This document shows, in pieces, positions 44,930 through 56,933 of a stretch of 64,000 nucleotides of DNA. Location: assembly GCF_030253575.1 (NCBI RefSeq), contig NC_080559.1:34033501-34097500 (forward strand), given 5' to 3'. Positions within the stretch are counted from its first letter, which is position 1, and every line of letters begins with the position of its first letter. A program made the translations under genes and the position numbers. This stretch comes from Rhododendron vialii (Eukaryota > Streptophyta > Magnoliopsida > Ericales > Ericaceae). The notes under the pieces were generated by a model. It did no database searches and was not told where the DNA came from. It was given only the letters and a program-made list of their open reading frames with translations.

Positions 44930-45821
44930 GAGCATCCGCAATGGTACTAATCAAAATCAATAATCAAAATGTGTCACGTCAGCATTTGATTATCTATTTA
45001 GAGCATCCACAATGGGAATAATCAAAATCGATAATCAAAATGTGCCACGTCAGCATTTGATTATCCATTTAGCTCATAATCAAACTTAACAATCTTGACC
45101 TCCACATTGGTTATTTTTGTATCCCTATAAAAAAAACCCCCACAATACGCAATGCACATATGTCCAATTGCAAACGAGTTTCAATCACGCATCCGACCAC
45201 ACCAAATTATTTGTCTCGATGAGACGATTCTAATGTGAGGTGTTTTTTAATTTTTTAGTTTTGAATTTGGTTATTGGGTTTGGTTATTGAGTTTTGGTTA
45301 TTGGTAAAAGTTGTTAAGTTTGGATGAAATGGGTGGAATTTGATTATTTGCTAAAAAACTTGTAACTTTGCTTATTACAATGTGAGGTGTTTTTTAGCAT
45401 TGTTGTTAAGTTTGCTTATCCATACCAATTTGCTTATTACTTAGTCCATAATCAAACTTAACAACCTCTACCTTTACATTGGTTATTTTTGTATCCCTAA
45501 CCAAAACAAATCCCATAATATACAATGCACAATTGTCCAATCGCAAACGAGTTTTAATCACGCACCCGACCACACCAAATTATTCATCTCGATGAGACGA
45601 TTCCAATATGGGGTGTTTTTGAGTTTTGAGTTTAATTGTTGAGTTTGGTTATTGAGTTTTGATTATTGGTAAAAGTTGTTAAGTTTAGTTATGGAATAGG
45701 TGAAATTTGGTTATTTCCTAAAAGACTTATCACTTTTGTTATTACAATGTTGGGTGTTTTTTGAACATTGTTGTTAAATTTGCTTATTCAGATCCATTTG
45801 CTTATTACAATGCGGATGCTC
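44930..45821. mobile_element. Harbinger/Tourist-like MITE with internal tandem duplication
   Basis: Ends GAGCATCCGCAATGG and the reverse complement ATTGCGGATGCTC, flanked by TAA (44927-44929, 45822-45824), a 3-bp target duplication typical of PIF/Harbinger. The interior contains two tandem copies of about 380 bp (from ATAATCAAACTTAACAA at 45066 and again at 45452), and the left end itself is duplicated at about 45003, so this is a dimer-like element. Confidence 0.85.
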
Positions 45822-45937
45822 TAAGCGTGTGTAGGACACAACGAATAACAAAGAATATAAAAAGGAGATGTATACCCTGAAGGTTATCACACATGTCTAA
45901 ACACTTGACAATATTATGTTTTTCTGAAGTTGACTAA

Positions 45938-46989
45938 GGCCATCCACATTGGCATAATCAAAAATGGATAACCAAAAGTTGATACGTCAGCTTTTGATTA
46001 TCCATTTAAGAGGTTGCAAAATTTAACAAAGTTGAGGTCCACAATGATCACTTCTAGTCCATAACTAAAATAAGGGATACACTACAATTTCACTCCCTCT
46101 CCCCTTGTATTTTCCACCATTGATCACTTCCCTCCATTACACTTTTTTTTTTGGCAAAAATATATCGATTTTCTCCTTTAATTTTGGGAAAAAAATTGGT
46201 GACTTCCTTCCCTAATATTATGAATTTGGAAAAAAAATCATGTACTAAAAAAAAAAAAAAACAGATGTGTTCTTGAATTTGTAAAAAAATGTAAGGTTCT
46301 TTATGTACTCAACCACAGGGAGAGGAACGAAAAAAGAATAAAATAAAAACGGAAAAAAAAAGTGAAATACCTTAATGCGGCGACAAATGTTTTCCACCAT
46401 TGATCACTTCCCTCCATTACAGTTTTTTTTTGACAAAAATATATCGATTTTCTCCCTTAATTTTGGAGAAGAAATTGGTGACTTCCTTCTCTCATATTAT
46501 GAATTTGGTAAAAAAATCATGTACTAAAAAAAAAAACAGATGTGTTCTTGAATTTGTAAAAGAATGCAAAGTTCTTCATGTACTCAACCACAATAAGAGG
46601 AACGAAAAAGAATTAAAAAATGAAAAAAAAAAGTAAAATACCTTAATCCGGTGACAATGAGTTGAATTGTAAATGATTGAAAGATATGAGCTTCACTTTT
46701 GGAGGGAAAGAAAAAGAAAATGAGATATAGAGCAGTCGAAGAAAATGAGAAGAAAATACCATTTGAAACACGCGTGTACATAAATTTTAGAACCAGTTAA
46801 CTTATGTGGTGTAAGATCCACAAATTTTGATTATTGAAAAAGGTTGCTAGTTTTGGTTATCCAAAATCCAAAATTTGATTATTTCTAAGAATGTTGTTAA
46901 GTTTGATTATACCATTGTGAGCTATCTTTTACCCCAATATTGTTAACTTTAAAAATAATTTGTTTTTGATTATGCAACTGTGGATGGCC
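45938..46989. mobile_element. Second Harbinger/Tourist-like MITE with internal duplication
   Basis: Ends GGCCATCCACATTGG and its counterpart ACTGTGGATGGCC, flanked by TAA (45935-45937, 46990-46992). The subterminal sequence is related to the element at 44930. The interior holds two copies of a stretch of about 300 bp (TTCCACCATTGATCACTTCC at 46107 and 46391; GATGTGTTCTTGAATTTGTA in both). Confidence 0.85.
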
Positions 46990-46992
46990 TAA

Positions 46993-47360
46993 GATATTAC
47001 AAACTAACTCAAACATCTCTATATTTACAGAACTCTCATATCATATATCTAGTCAAGTACGCAAACATAGATAATATAAATAAATTCAAATATGACACCT
47101 AGACTCCATACATTAATAACACTAATGACTCGTTCCGTTAAAGGAAATAAATATTTTTTGAATTAAAGGTAATGTATTGTGAGAGAATGACATGTCTCAT
47201 AAAATAAAAAATAAATATTTAAAAAATAAGATTCTTAGCAGAACGGACTCTTGACCCTTAAATTCTATACACACATCAAGATACAAAATACATATACCTT
47301 GAACATAAATCGAACATACATAAACTCTTCATGTACCATACACATGAACAGTACTCTCCT
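46993..47360. other. Gene-free AT-rich interval
   Basis: No coding sequence or clear repeat is supported. Confidence 0.45.
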
Positions 47361-47543
47361 TACTATAAGGGCGTTCGTACTCAGCAAAGTGCGGATTTTC
47401 CTTTTCCGGATCATTGAACGATTTCTCACGAATACCTTTAAAATCACGTTCTGAACACATTGAGTAGCTCGAATCATTGAAATTGGATCAAAAAAAGGAA
47501 GACGTCTGCACTTTAACACAGTGCGGACGCCCTTATATAGGAA
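47361..47543. mobile_element. Foldback MITE of the 35.8-kb family, short copy
   Basis: Terminal TATAAGGGCG and the reverse complement CGCCCTTATATA flank AAAATCACGTTCTGAACACA, which is shared with the elements at 35838 and 54425. This copy has lost most of one arm. It lies 280 bp upstream of a phytocyanin gene. Confidence 0.7.
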
Positions 47544-47690
47544 GGCCCGTGTACACATGAATTCTCAAAGATGTATCTAATGTATTACTCCCAATTCTAA
47601 ATTAATTCCATCGGACTCGTTCTAACTTGTGGAGTCCAGATCAATGTCGGCCAACTATGTGAACAAACCAATCGCTCTTTAACTTTTCTC

Positions 47691-47699
47691 TATAAATAT
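47691..47699 (+). promoter_or_regulatory. TATA box of phytocyanin gene 1
   Basis: TATAAATAT lies 129 bp upstream of the start codon at 47820, with CCAATCG at 47669. A (GA)n tract (47761-47782) is in the leader. Confidence 0.65.
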
Positions 47700-47819
47700 C
47701 CCCACCTCACACTCCCTTATTCCCCAGTCTCTCTCACCATTCCACTACTTATTCAAATCTAGAGAGAGAGAGAGAGAGAGAGCAGGGGCAACCTGACCAC
47801 TAAGAACACACAAAAGGCA

Positions 47820-49733
47820 ATGGCGATTGAATTGAAATTGTTTGCTGCTTCTTTCATGTTGGCAGCTGCTCTCCTGCAGGGCTCGGAGGCAGAGACTTCG
47901 CACGTGGTGCTTGGCACCTCGGGTTGGATCGTTCCATCCGGCGGCTCCGCAGAATATGTCACTTGGGCCGCCGCACAAACCTTCGCCGTCGGCGACTTTC
48001 TCAGTAAGTACTGTGTAATATTTCTTAAACATGAAATCCCATAAGGGAATGACTTCGGTGTCTTCGGTCATTTTAGGGACACCGTAACTTTTGACATAAC
48101 AAAACCATTATGAGTATAACCAAAACTCATTACAAGCATAACAGAACCATAGCAAAGCATAACCAAAACCATAACAGGGCATAACTTATTTGTTATGCCT
48201 TGGTTGGGTTTAGTTACGCCTTGATTAGTTTTTTGGATGTTCCTTAGTTATGCCTTATTTGGGTTCTTTTATATTTGTAATTGATTTTAGTTATGCTCCT
48301 AATGATAAAATTATGCCAAAAATTATGGTGTCCCCAAAATGACCGGAGACACCATAGCATCATCCAACACATAATTCATAACTCTTATGCCTTATTTACC
48401 AAAAAAAAAAACTCTTATGCCTTGTTTGGATTGGGAACTTGGAAAAATATTTCTCCTAATTACAACTAAATTTGGGTCAAAATTTTAGGTCTCATCGTTT
48501 GTTTTGATGAGAGAAATAAAAAAAAGTATAAAAATATAGATTAAAGTCAAAAAAATCTGTGTAAGACGACGAAAAAGAGTCTTTTCTTTTCTCTCATTAC
48601 GACGAACGTTGTGATGTAAATTTGATCCAAATTTAAGTCCAAATAAAGAAAAAATAACCAAAAAGGCCTCGCTAAAATGTTGCCAAAAAATTAGGCTGAA
48701 GGAGCTTAATCTATGATATCGCAATTACTCAAAGGAAAAATACTATTCCTTGAGATATTTCTGCGAGAAAGCTCTCCCACCAAACAGGTCCTTTTTTTTT
48801 TTTTTTTGTGCTGATAAAAAAAAAAAACCGGACGTCGCTTTTGTGGTCAATAATTGAATGCAACTATAGCGTATTTGTATCTGTTCAAGATATTGTTCGT
48901 TAAAGTGCTTATTTTTAAGTATTTATTTTTTGTTTTACGAGACAGATCATTCTTTCATAATACATTATTTTTAATTTAAAAAAATAAAAATAAGTACTTA
49001 TTTTTCTTAGAGAAATGGGGCCTTAGTTCATTATGAGAGAGGCTTAGACAAAAAAAAAAGAAGAAAAGGGCTTAGATCAAAAAATAAGTAATTCTCGTAC
49101 GTAATTTTTTAAGTTTTTATGCCAAATTATAGAGATTTCAATTCTTTTTTAAATTGGTGCAAACATATTTAAAACATTATGCACGAAAACACTTTATTTT
49201 TAATCTAGAATATTTAAGACTTTTCATACTGAGATAAAATTTCGGAACGCAAAAAGTATTTTCTTTTAGAGTGCATTCCACGATTATAATTTATTTTTTC
49301 CATATATATTGTGTTTGTATAACATTATTCACCTTTCTATTACGTACTTTTCATTTGTACAGTCTTCAACTACGCCACCGGAGCACACGACGTGGCGGAG
49401 GTGTCGAAGACGGCGTACGAAGGCTGCACCAGCACTACCACCATTACCCTCGCAACCACCGGTCCGACCAACATCACCCTATCGACAGCCGGCGAGCACT
49501 ACTACATCTGCACTGTTGGGTCTCACTGCAACGGGGGCCAGAAGTTAGCCATCAACGTCACCGCCAGTACCACTACTTCCACCCCGCCACCGCCCGGCAC
49601 CACCACCGCTTCTCCTCCCCCACCCGGCACCACCTCTTCTCCTCCCCCGCCCTCAAGCGCCGCCACGCCGTTCGCCACTGCCGCCTTGCCTATGATCACC
49701 TTATTCTCGATTGTTTTAGCTATGTTGCACTAG
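47820..49733 (+). CDS. Phytocyanin (stellacyanin/uclacyanin-like), proline-rich tail
   Basis: Two exons, 47820-48003 and 49363-49733, joined in phase 1, give 184 residues. It is a secreted blue-copper protein with a presumed electron-transfer or wall-related role. A signal peptide ends near SEAETS (about residue 25). The plastocyanin-like domain carries GDFLIFNY at the splice junction, which is the canonical family intron position. Predicted copper ligands are His70, Cys111, His116 and Gln121 (YYICTVGSHCNGGQKL); the Cys83-Cys117 pair would form the disulfide. Gln as the axial ligand is the stellacyanin arrangement. The linker is rich in PPPPG and TTT, an arabinogalactan-like region, followed by a hydrophobic end (ALPMITLFSIVLAMLH) fitting a GPI anchor. 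The 1.36-kb intron contains MITEs. Confidence 0.92.
48047..48365. mobile_element. MITE in phytocyanin 1 intron
   Basis: Inverted ends GGTGTCTTCGGTCATTTTAG-GGACACC and GGTGTCCCCAAAATGACCGG-AGACACC. The interior is filled with imperfect repeats of CATAACAAAACC and, in reverse, GGTTTAGTTATGCC. The target duplication is unclear. Confidence 0.8.
48895..49015. mobile_element. Small MITE-like inverted repeat in phytocyanin 1 intron
   Basis: AAGTGCTTATTTTTAAGTAT and AAATAAGTACTTATTTTTCT form an inverted pair and resemble the element at 22665-22770. Confidence 0.5.
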
Positions 49734-52700
49734 CTAGATACTTAATAGTAAAAACTTTATAGTAACTACTAGTAATATAGATATAATTGATGTGTGGTTC
49801 AGATTCTGATTTTGAGTGTGGTGGTTCTGGATCGGACCACAGCCGAGGTGAATTTAGACGACACGGTGATTATTCTATGTATTTATATTTTTTGTTTTTA
49901 GTTTTCGTGTGCGCAATTTTGCTAGAGATTTTGTGCTAATAAAGCTGATTTTATTGTAATTTGGTGTTAATCCATGGTTTTATATATATATATATATATA
50001 TAAGTGTGAATTAATGTTATTTAAGTCACATCATACACGTGTCCATGCTTGAACGCAAATACGAATGTATCTTTCAAAAATATTTGAAAATACTAGTAAC
50101 ATTTAAGAGGGGAGAGAGACACTTATCCACACAAAAAAAAAAAAAAATCTAAGAGAGATAATTAGAAGTTCGAGTGCTGAGAGCAGAGGACTCTAGTGAC
50201 ATTGACTTTTTCACAGATAATAAAAAATACCGAAACGCCGCAATGAATCAAATCTTTGTTTGGATTTGCACCAGACAAATGGAGATTCAGGTTTGACAAT
50301 ATAGTCTGAATACTCTGTGATTTTACAGTAAAAATCCAATTTGCCAAAGTGGAGAGGGAAATGCATGGCTAAAAGGTGACATTTATGAATCTTATTAGCG
50401 ATATTGTGTATTGGGTAAAAGGTAGAACCCTTTTATTTTGTGCTTTTTTTTATTTATTGATCATGAAAAATGCCCAGCCGGGCCTTTTATTTTGTGCTGA
50501 TGATTGTGTTGCTTTAACACTAATTACTCAGTCTAAGGTTTCGGAAATATCGAATTATATAGGTGTCCGTGTCAGCTAACGTGCTCTTCACTAATATTGA
50601 AAAACCAATCACATTGTTCACTTGCGAGAATCCCAATTATAATCTCTTATGAATAGTTGATTCATCGTCAATTACTATGTTTTTGTCTTCCATAGTCTGC
50701 AAGAGATCTGCTCATGTCTAAAGGGCGGCATGCCCTAGTTGTCTTGTCTGCCCTGCCCGGACGGATCTAGTCTAGTTTGTTCAGACTAATTTAGTCCATT
50801 TTTTTGCATCCGAACTCAGATTTGTTCGGAGTGTTTTGGGTATTTTGTAATAAAAATAAATTTGAACAGTTCAAAATACTTTTGAACGGTTCAGATGCAA
50901 AAAATAGATTAAACTGATCCAAACAAATTGAACTGAATCCAACCCCGCTCAGGACAATCTATCGTCTTTTATAAACCAAGGCCAACTATTTTATTTTTAT
51001 TGTTGTTTATTCCAAGCCTAAACTCGTCACCTCCATCAATCAAAATGGAAAGTTGAGAACGAAGGGTCGATGTCGATTGCATGGGATCTTTCTCGGGCTT
51101 TCAAGGACAAAATCATCCATGAGGTTTAGATCTCTAGACTAGTAATTAAAAGACCAAAGAATAGTTTGCTTTGTGCTGATCCCCGACCGTGCGGCTGCGT
51201 CCATGAGGGGTTAACCGATCTTGTGACATGAAGATGATTTGTAGGCAGAGAGAATTTGCTCTTTTAGGGATGTACTCAAAATCCATGGGAGTTCAATTTG
51301 CTCTTTAGGGACTCTTCTCATCACCAAAAGATAATCGCACCTGTGTTTCCTTAATTAATTGGATTGTCATAGAAACACTGAAGTCTAATATAATAAAATA
51401 AATAAATAAGGCTTTTACGACCCTTTGAATTCATAAGATCTAGTATTAATTATACTTATAATTAACCTATTTGCATTTCGTTAACTGTCCATCCAACTGT
51501 CCAAGGATGGGACCGGGAGGTCTATTGGAGGCGATCGCCACGATAAGAATTTTAGAAAATACAATTATTATATGTAAAAAAAATTTATGCCCAACTTATA
51601 TAGTTTCACTATCACTAAATTTTTTTAATATACATTTCGCCACTGCTAAGGTAAAATCTTGATTCCATCTTGCGTCCGTAAGCAAAGAAGATGGGTAATA
51701 CTAGTATTTTTGTATCACCATGAGAGCAGTCTTATGTCACTCTTTAGAATTTCGTTTTCATTTCGTTTGTTATTTTTCTCGAGTCTGTGGGCCATTATTA
51801 TTCAACTTTTTCAACATGGTACTCCATTATTTATTTGAAGCCATAATTGCTCAAATATCTCACGATCCCCAACAATTTGATTTGAAAGGAGCTGCACAAG
51901 TCTGGAGGAGGCCGGACACATGCACAATGGCATCACGGAATTCTATAAAGTGTTTCTGATTGTTCCGGCCATATAAATATTTGCGTGTCTTTATTTTCTG
52001 TATAGCTTTCCGAGGCACACAAATAATCGGAGCCCAACGTTAATAATTGAAGCCGTTCAATTTGTTTAAAATCTGTATTTTGAAAGAGTTTGTGAAGAAA
52101 ATCAATTTATTCGGATATGCTACAGGCTTGATTGATTGTTTAGTTTTTATCCTGTCAAATTTATGGACATATGTCGATAAAGTCTTTACCGATATCCGAA
52201 TGAGTTGATTTTACAAGGTATAACTTTTAAAAATATGTTTTAAATAAATTGAACGGCTTCGATTATTTGCATTGAGCCCAAAACTTGTATCCCCAGAACC
52301 GCACCTATTACTATTTCCCCAGTAAAATTCATAAGTTGTTCAGGGTAAAAAATGTCACACAAATCAAAACAAATGATCATGCCGCGCGTGCTCAATTCAA
52401 GAGGCTGATATTCATCGTACCATGGAGCCAAAAAGACAAATGGTTTTTTCAAAAAAAAAAAAAAAAACTCAGCCGGATGAACTTACTCGCACCTCAACTG
52501 ATATCGGGAACCAATTCAAACGTTGACTAGCAGGAACAGCAAGAACAATGTTTCATAGAGAAGTTGATGATTACTTGAATTTGTGCTGGAATGCTAAAAC
52601 CAAATATCCCCTCCACTGTACCCACCTAAATGGCAGGGCATTTCAAATGCGGAAGCATGTGCGCAAGTGCAAGAATTAAACATTCGTATCATTACATCGT

Positions 52701-52899
52701 GTGTATGAATTACAAAGTACAAACTACGGGACACTTATGTGTGAGAGTACACGAAATAATCAAGCCTAATAATTCAATCAACAAGATAAATAAACCCATC
52801 AAAAGAATCACAATCACTAGCTATAAACCCACCCCAATATAAGCCCCGGCCATTAGGGAACAAATAATCCCAACAAATACAAAGGGAATGAACACCTAC
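49734..52899. other. Gene-free interval between phytocyanin genes 1 and 2
   Basis: The first 250 bp are the likely 3' untranslated region of phytocyanin 1, ending near a (TA)n run (49982-50002). An imperfect inverted pair (GATGCAAAAAATAGATTAAA against TTTTTTGCATCCGAAC) lies at 50780-50950. Small open frames at 51471-51959 and 52285-52842 show no recognisable domains. No gene is called. Confidence 0.5.
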
Positions 52900-52995
52900 A
52901 CGTAGGTGTGAAACTTAAACTCTTAACTTCCAAGTGAGATGCAAAAGTTTTGCCCAACTGAACTAGCCCAGTTGGTAAACATCTGTATCTATGCC
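52900..52995 (-). mobile_element. SINE-like element, minus strand
   Basis: On the minus strand, ACTGGGCTAGTTCAGTTGGG resembles a tRNA A box and GTTAAGAGTTTAAGTTTC resembles a B box 35 bp later. Ends were not resolved. Confidence 0.45.
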
Positions 52996-53097
52996 ATTCA
53001 TATTATCGGCCCAAGGAAATTAGCTTATATGTAATAAAATGACATTAAACGAGCTTTTAATAAAGTCTGAAACAATTTAATCTCAAACAATGTTCTA

Positions 53098-53215
53098 AAA
53101 ATCACTATGCGCTAGTCGGGCAGGAAAGGGGCGCTTAGCGCCTAGGCGGGAACTAGACGCCCGACTCTACGCAGCGGTCTAATGTCTAGATTAGACAGCC
53201 GACGTTTAGAACACT
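53098..53215. repeat. CGCCTAGGCG-type dispersed repeat
   Basis: A GC-rich island (GCGCTTAGCGCCTAGGCGGG) in AT-rich DNA, with an inverted echo further on (TCTAGATTAGACAGCC). It resembles a dispersed plant repeat, but its class was not determined. Confidence 0.35.
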
Positions 53216-53665
53216 AATCTCAAGTAACCAAGTTTATTTTCCAAACCTAGACGTGCATGATTCTTTTCTTTTCAAAATTTAGGCTCATTCCTCCTCCAAT
53301 TCCTTCCTTGCGTTCCACTGTGTACCCCTTTCAGCTTGTACGATGGTCCAAGAAACAGATAAAGAGAAGAATATAGTCCCCAGTCTCTAGAACTCCCAAA
53401 AGTCTTGCCTAGACGCCTGTTTTGAAAAAAACAACCCACACACTTTGTTGAATACTTCCGCGTTTCCATTCCCATTTCCATTTCCATACCTGTAGCATCA
53501 TTTTTCCTATAAGTACCACACCTCAACTTCTCAAACATTACCATCACTTGTCATTGTTGTCAAATCCTTTTATTAATTAATCTGTTGACAGATTGAGGTA
53601 AAACAGTTTCTCGAGGGGAAAAAAAAAAAACAATCAGGGACGACCTGAAGGACACTGACAGACAA

Positions 53666-54388
53666 ATGACCGGTCGCTTCGGAGTTATTGGGTGCTTGGC
53701 GGTTATAGCCGCCGTGGTAATGGGTGCAGCAGCCGACACGTACACCGTTGGAGACGATTTAGGGTGGACGGTTCCTCCCGGCGGCCCTATTGCGTATTCC
53801 GTTTGGGCCGACAAGGAAACTTTCGAGGTCGGAGACACCCTAGGTATGCGTTGCTCATTTTCCATAACCAAGTCTCGATAATTAACTTGTTCGTATATGG
53901 TTGTACAAAAATGGAAACGAAAACACTTTTTTTTTTAAACACTTTTGGTATAGTTCCATTATTGACGTGTTCTAGGGGTGATACCGGTCCGGTTTCGACC
54001 GGTTTGGGTGTATTTTTCGGTCGAAATCGGTTATCCAGTTTGAGATTTTTAGAAACCGGAACCGGTTGAAATAAACCGGTCCGGTTTCGACCGGCTCAAC
54101 CGGTTTCGGTCCGGTTTATCCGGTTTTCATTCATGGGTTATATTTTGGGCCCAACACATCAAAAAATTTACAATTCAACCCATAAAATATCAACCAAAAA
54201 TCTATAATTCAACCCATTTTTTTGGGCCCAACAAAAAAGGATCAATTTTGATCTCAATACATAAAAAAAAAACCCATAAAAACATAATTAAGCCCATAAA
54301 AACAATTTTTATATAATAAATATATTTATTAGACCAATATACATCACAAAATATCAACCAAGAATCCATAATTCAACCCCTCCCCTAT

Positions 54389-54426
<38 letters not shown>

Positions 54427-55299
54427 TCCGTCTCCCGTAAGGACCACCTTATTTTAGTTAAAATGCGGACCTCCTCGTTTCTTCCATTTTCCGATCGAAT
54501 TTCGATGATCCGAGCCGCTCAATGTGTTCAGAACGTGATTTTAAGGGTACCCGCGAGAAATTGACAAAAAAAATGACCGGGAAGGGCTTCATCCGAGCAG
54601 TTTTTGTTTGAACCGTTCGATAAAAAACAAACAAAAACTGCTCGGATGAAGCCCTTCCCGGTCATTTTTTTTGCTGATTTCTCGTGGGTACCCTTAAAAT
54701 CACGTTCTGAACACATTGAGCGGCTCGGATCATCGAAATTCAATCGGGAAAGGGAGGTCCTCATTTTATTAAAATGAGGTGGTTCTTACGGGAGACGGCC
54801 TCTATATATATATATATAACCGGCCCGGTTTCAACCGGTTTTTCAAACGCATAAACCGGATCGAAATTATTTTTTCGGTTTATAAAATTTTATAAATCGG
54901 AACCGGATCGAAATTATTCAACCAGTTTAAAAAATTCGATCCAATCCGATTTTTTCGATTTTGATCGATTTTCCGGTTTCGAGTAACAGCCCTAACGTGT
55001 TCTATCTTCTTTCAGTATTCAACTGGACCGGGACACACAACGTGGCCAGAGTATCAACCAAGGCAGAATTCGACAACTGCACCGCGAACAACGTCATCGG
55101 CACGATCCAGACCGCCAGCCCGGCTAACTTCACTCTCGATACCAACGTCACCCACTACTTCATCTGCACCATCGAGTCCCATTGCTATCTGGGCCAGAAG
55201 GTGGAAATCACCTTCGGCAACAGCGCTTCACCGCTCGCCGCCGGGGCCTTCTCGGTGGTTCTCTTCGCCCTGGCCGTCTCTCTCATGAGTCACATGTAA
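53666..55299 (+). CDS. Phytocyanin (stellacyanin-like), short tail
   Basis: Two exons, 53666-53843 and 55016-55299, joined in phase 1, give 153 residues. A secreted blue-copper protein. The signal peptide runs to about residue 23 (VVMGAAADTY). The domain includes GDDLGWTVPPGG and GDTLVFNWTGTHNV across the intron. Predicted ligands are His67, Cys110, His115 and Gln120 (YFICTIESHCYLGQKV), with Cys81 and Cys116 as the disulfide pair. The C terminus is a short Ser/Ala spacer then AGAFSVVLFALAVSLMSHM, fitting a GPI-anchor signal. The intron holds CCGGTTT-rich simple repeats and a foldback MITE. A diverged, broken copy with the same 3' untranslated sequence is at 57870-59537. Confidence 0.92.
53950..54140. 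repeat. ACCGGTTT-rich simple repeat in phytocyanin 2 intron
   Basis: Many irregular copies of CCGGTTTCGACCGG-type sequence lie at 53975-54130 and again at 54815-54990, flanking the MITE. The pattern is low-complexity. Confidence 0.7.
54425..54802. mobile_element. Foldback MITE in phytocyanin 2 intron
   Basis: Long palindrome with ends CCGTCTCCCGTAAGGACCAC and the reverse complement. The arms contain GATTTTAAGGGTACCC, GACCGGGAAGGGCTTCATCC and AACCGTTCGATAAAA. It is bordered by (TA)n on both sides (54401-54421, 54803-54818), so the element probably inserted into a TA run. It shares its arms with the element at 35838-36183. Confidence 0.85.
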
Positions 55300-55854
55300 A
55301 TCAGCGTCCATTATATCTATAGCAGATTTCTTGCCAGTGGTTTTAGGATTCAGTTTATACACCTTTAATTTTGTGATTTATTCGAGTGTAATAAAGTAAT
55401 CTGATTGATTACAGATTGTGGGATTTGTTTACTGTACTCTCTGCATTGATCAACGAAGCGTTCTTTTAATAGGATTTGGGGTTAATCGCTAAGCTATTTT
55501 AGACGTCATAAAAACACAAATGCTATCGACTTTAAGAGGATTATTCTGGCCTCTACTCAAAGAGTGTAGGATAATAGGTGAAAGATGAATTAATATTCGA
55601 AAAAAAATGTATTCATATTTGTAAAAGTGTATTAATATCCGTGAAATATGTATTAATATCTAAACTTGTTTGAAATTATTTATATATTATCCTCCACCTA
55701 GTGGCCGGGCGGAGGTTAGCAAAACCGTATGAACATAAAGGAATTATAAATTCCCCAAGAAAAGTTGTCAAAAGGAAAAAATATCCAAGCATGAACCTCA
55801 GAGCCGGCTTATAAGGGAGGCGAGAGAAGCGACCGTTTTTGGCCCCCGAATTTT
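55300..55854. other. 3' flank of phytocyanin 2
   Basis: About 200 bp (to roughly 55500) match the 3' flank of the pseudogene at 59538-59755 (for example TATAGCAGATTTCTTGCCAG), so the duplication includes the 3' untranslated region. The remainder has no gene. Confidence 0.65.
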
Positions 55855-56120
55855 GATCCAAACTTGAGACCAAATGTTACGGAAGAAACAAGTTTTCCAC
55901 CAAATGTCACGGAAGAGAAGATAGATTGAAATCAAATGACCTTTTAGGATGTATGGGTAGTTAAATACCGATTGGATGAAGAACCATTGGAGTGGTTCAC
56001 ATCAGATCAAGCCCTTGACAAAATGGATACTCGTTTTGAGGGAAAAAAGACCGGGGCAAAAGAAAGGGAATGTTTCAAAAGATCCCCTTCCCTTGATTGG
56101 TTTGAGATAGGAGAAGAGAG
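55855..56120. repeat. Duplicate of KIX intron 2 sequence
   Basis: Matches 61640-61915 in the same orientation (GGAAGAAACAAGTTTTCCAC, GATTGAAATCAAATGACC, GATCAAGCCCTTGACAAAAT). In the KIX gene that sequence lies in intron 2. Confidence 0.75.
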
Positions 56121-56324
56121 AGAATCCGTCTGTACGTACGCACCGACGAGATGCATATCGACGGGTCTGCGGGGCTCACTCCAGGTCTCATATTGATGAT
56201 TCGAGCAGTTAAACAATTTATAGAAGCAAAAAAAAAAACCGAATGAGCCTGGAAAAATCAACTGAATCCGATATGTGTAAGTGTTAAATATAATCTTCAA
56301 TTTTTTCATTCAGAGATTTTAGGA

Positions 56325-56535
56325 TATCCTTCACTGTCTCTCTTTCTGTCCTCTTTGGCTCTCTCTTTCGCTGTCTGTGCAAGATAATGGGGGATCGAGA
56401 CCCACCATTTTCCCCATGTTGGGTGTCTTGGCACAAGGCTACATCTGGGGTTGAGCTGCAGGGCGTATCCGAAATGGTACACTCACTCTTTCCTTCCTGT
56501 TTATCCATTTGCCTACACAAGTGTGCGACAAGAGT
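56325..56535. repeat. Duplicate of the KIX upstream region
   Basis: Matches 63000-63170 in the same orientation (TCGCTGTCTGTGCAA, GGGGGATCGAGACCCACCAT, ATTTGCCTACACAAGTG). Sequence further on (about 56600-56690) resembles 63755-63850, across the MITE at 63183-63610. Confidence 0.75.
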
Positions 56536-56933
56536 ATTCATTTAATTTTCAAAGTTAACTTTGCCCCAAAAATATACTACTGTAGTACATTGGACATTAA
56601 CAATCTTTTGATTGCAATAGATTCATCTTACCGTTAGTTTTAATAAGTATTATGATGATGACAGACCATTCATTTTTTTTTCATAACGAAGGGTCTCTGT
56701 CTGTACAAAGACCCAAGGCCCTTCTTATAGCACAAGAAGAACTGTAGCCCTGTTCATTCTCACTCGCACCAGACAAGGCCATAACTCCATACATGGCTGC
56801 TGAAGAAGGACTGGTGCAGCTGCAAATGACCACTTGGAAGCAGGGACGGATTCAGGAATATAGCTTAGTGGTGGCACATTGTTAATCATAATGGCGAAAG
56901 TTTATTTTTTTAGTCAACCACAATAAGATTGTA
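56536..56933. other. Gene-free interval
   Basis: No coding sequence is supported. The first part continues the KIX-region duplicate. Confidence 0.45.
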
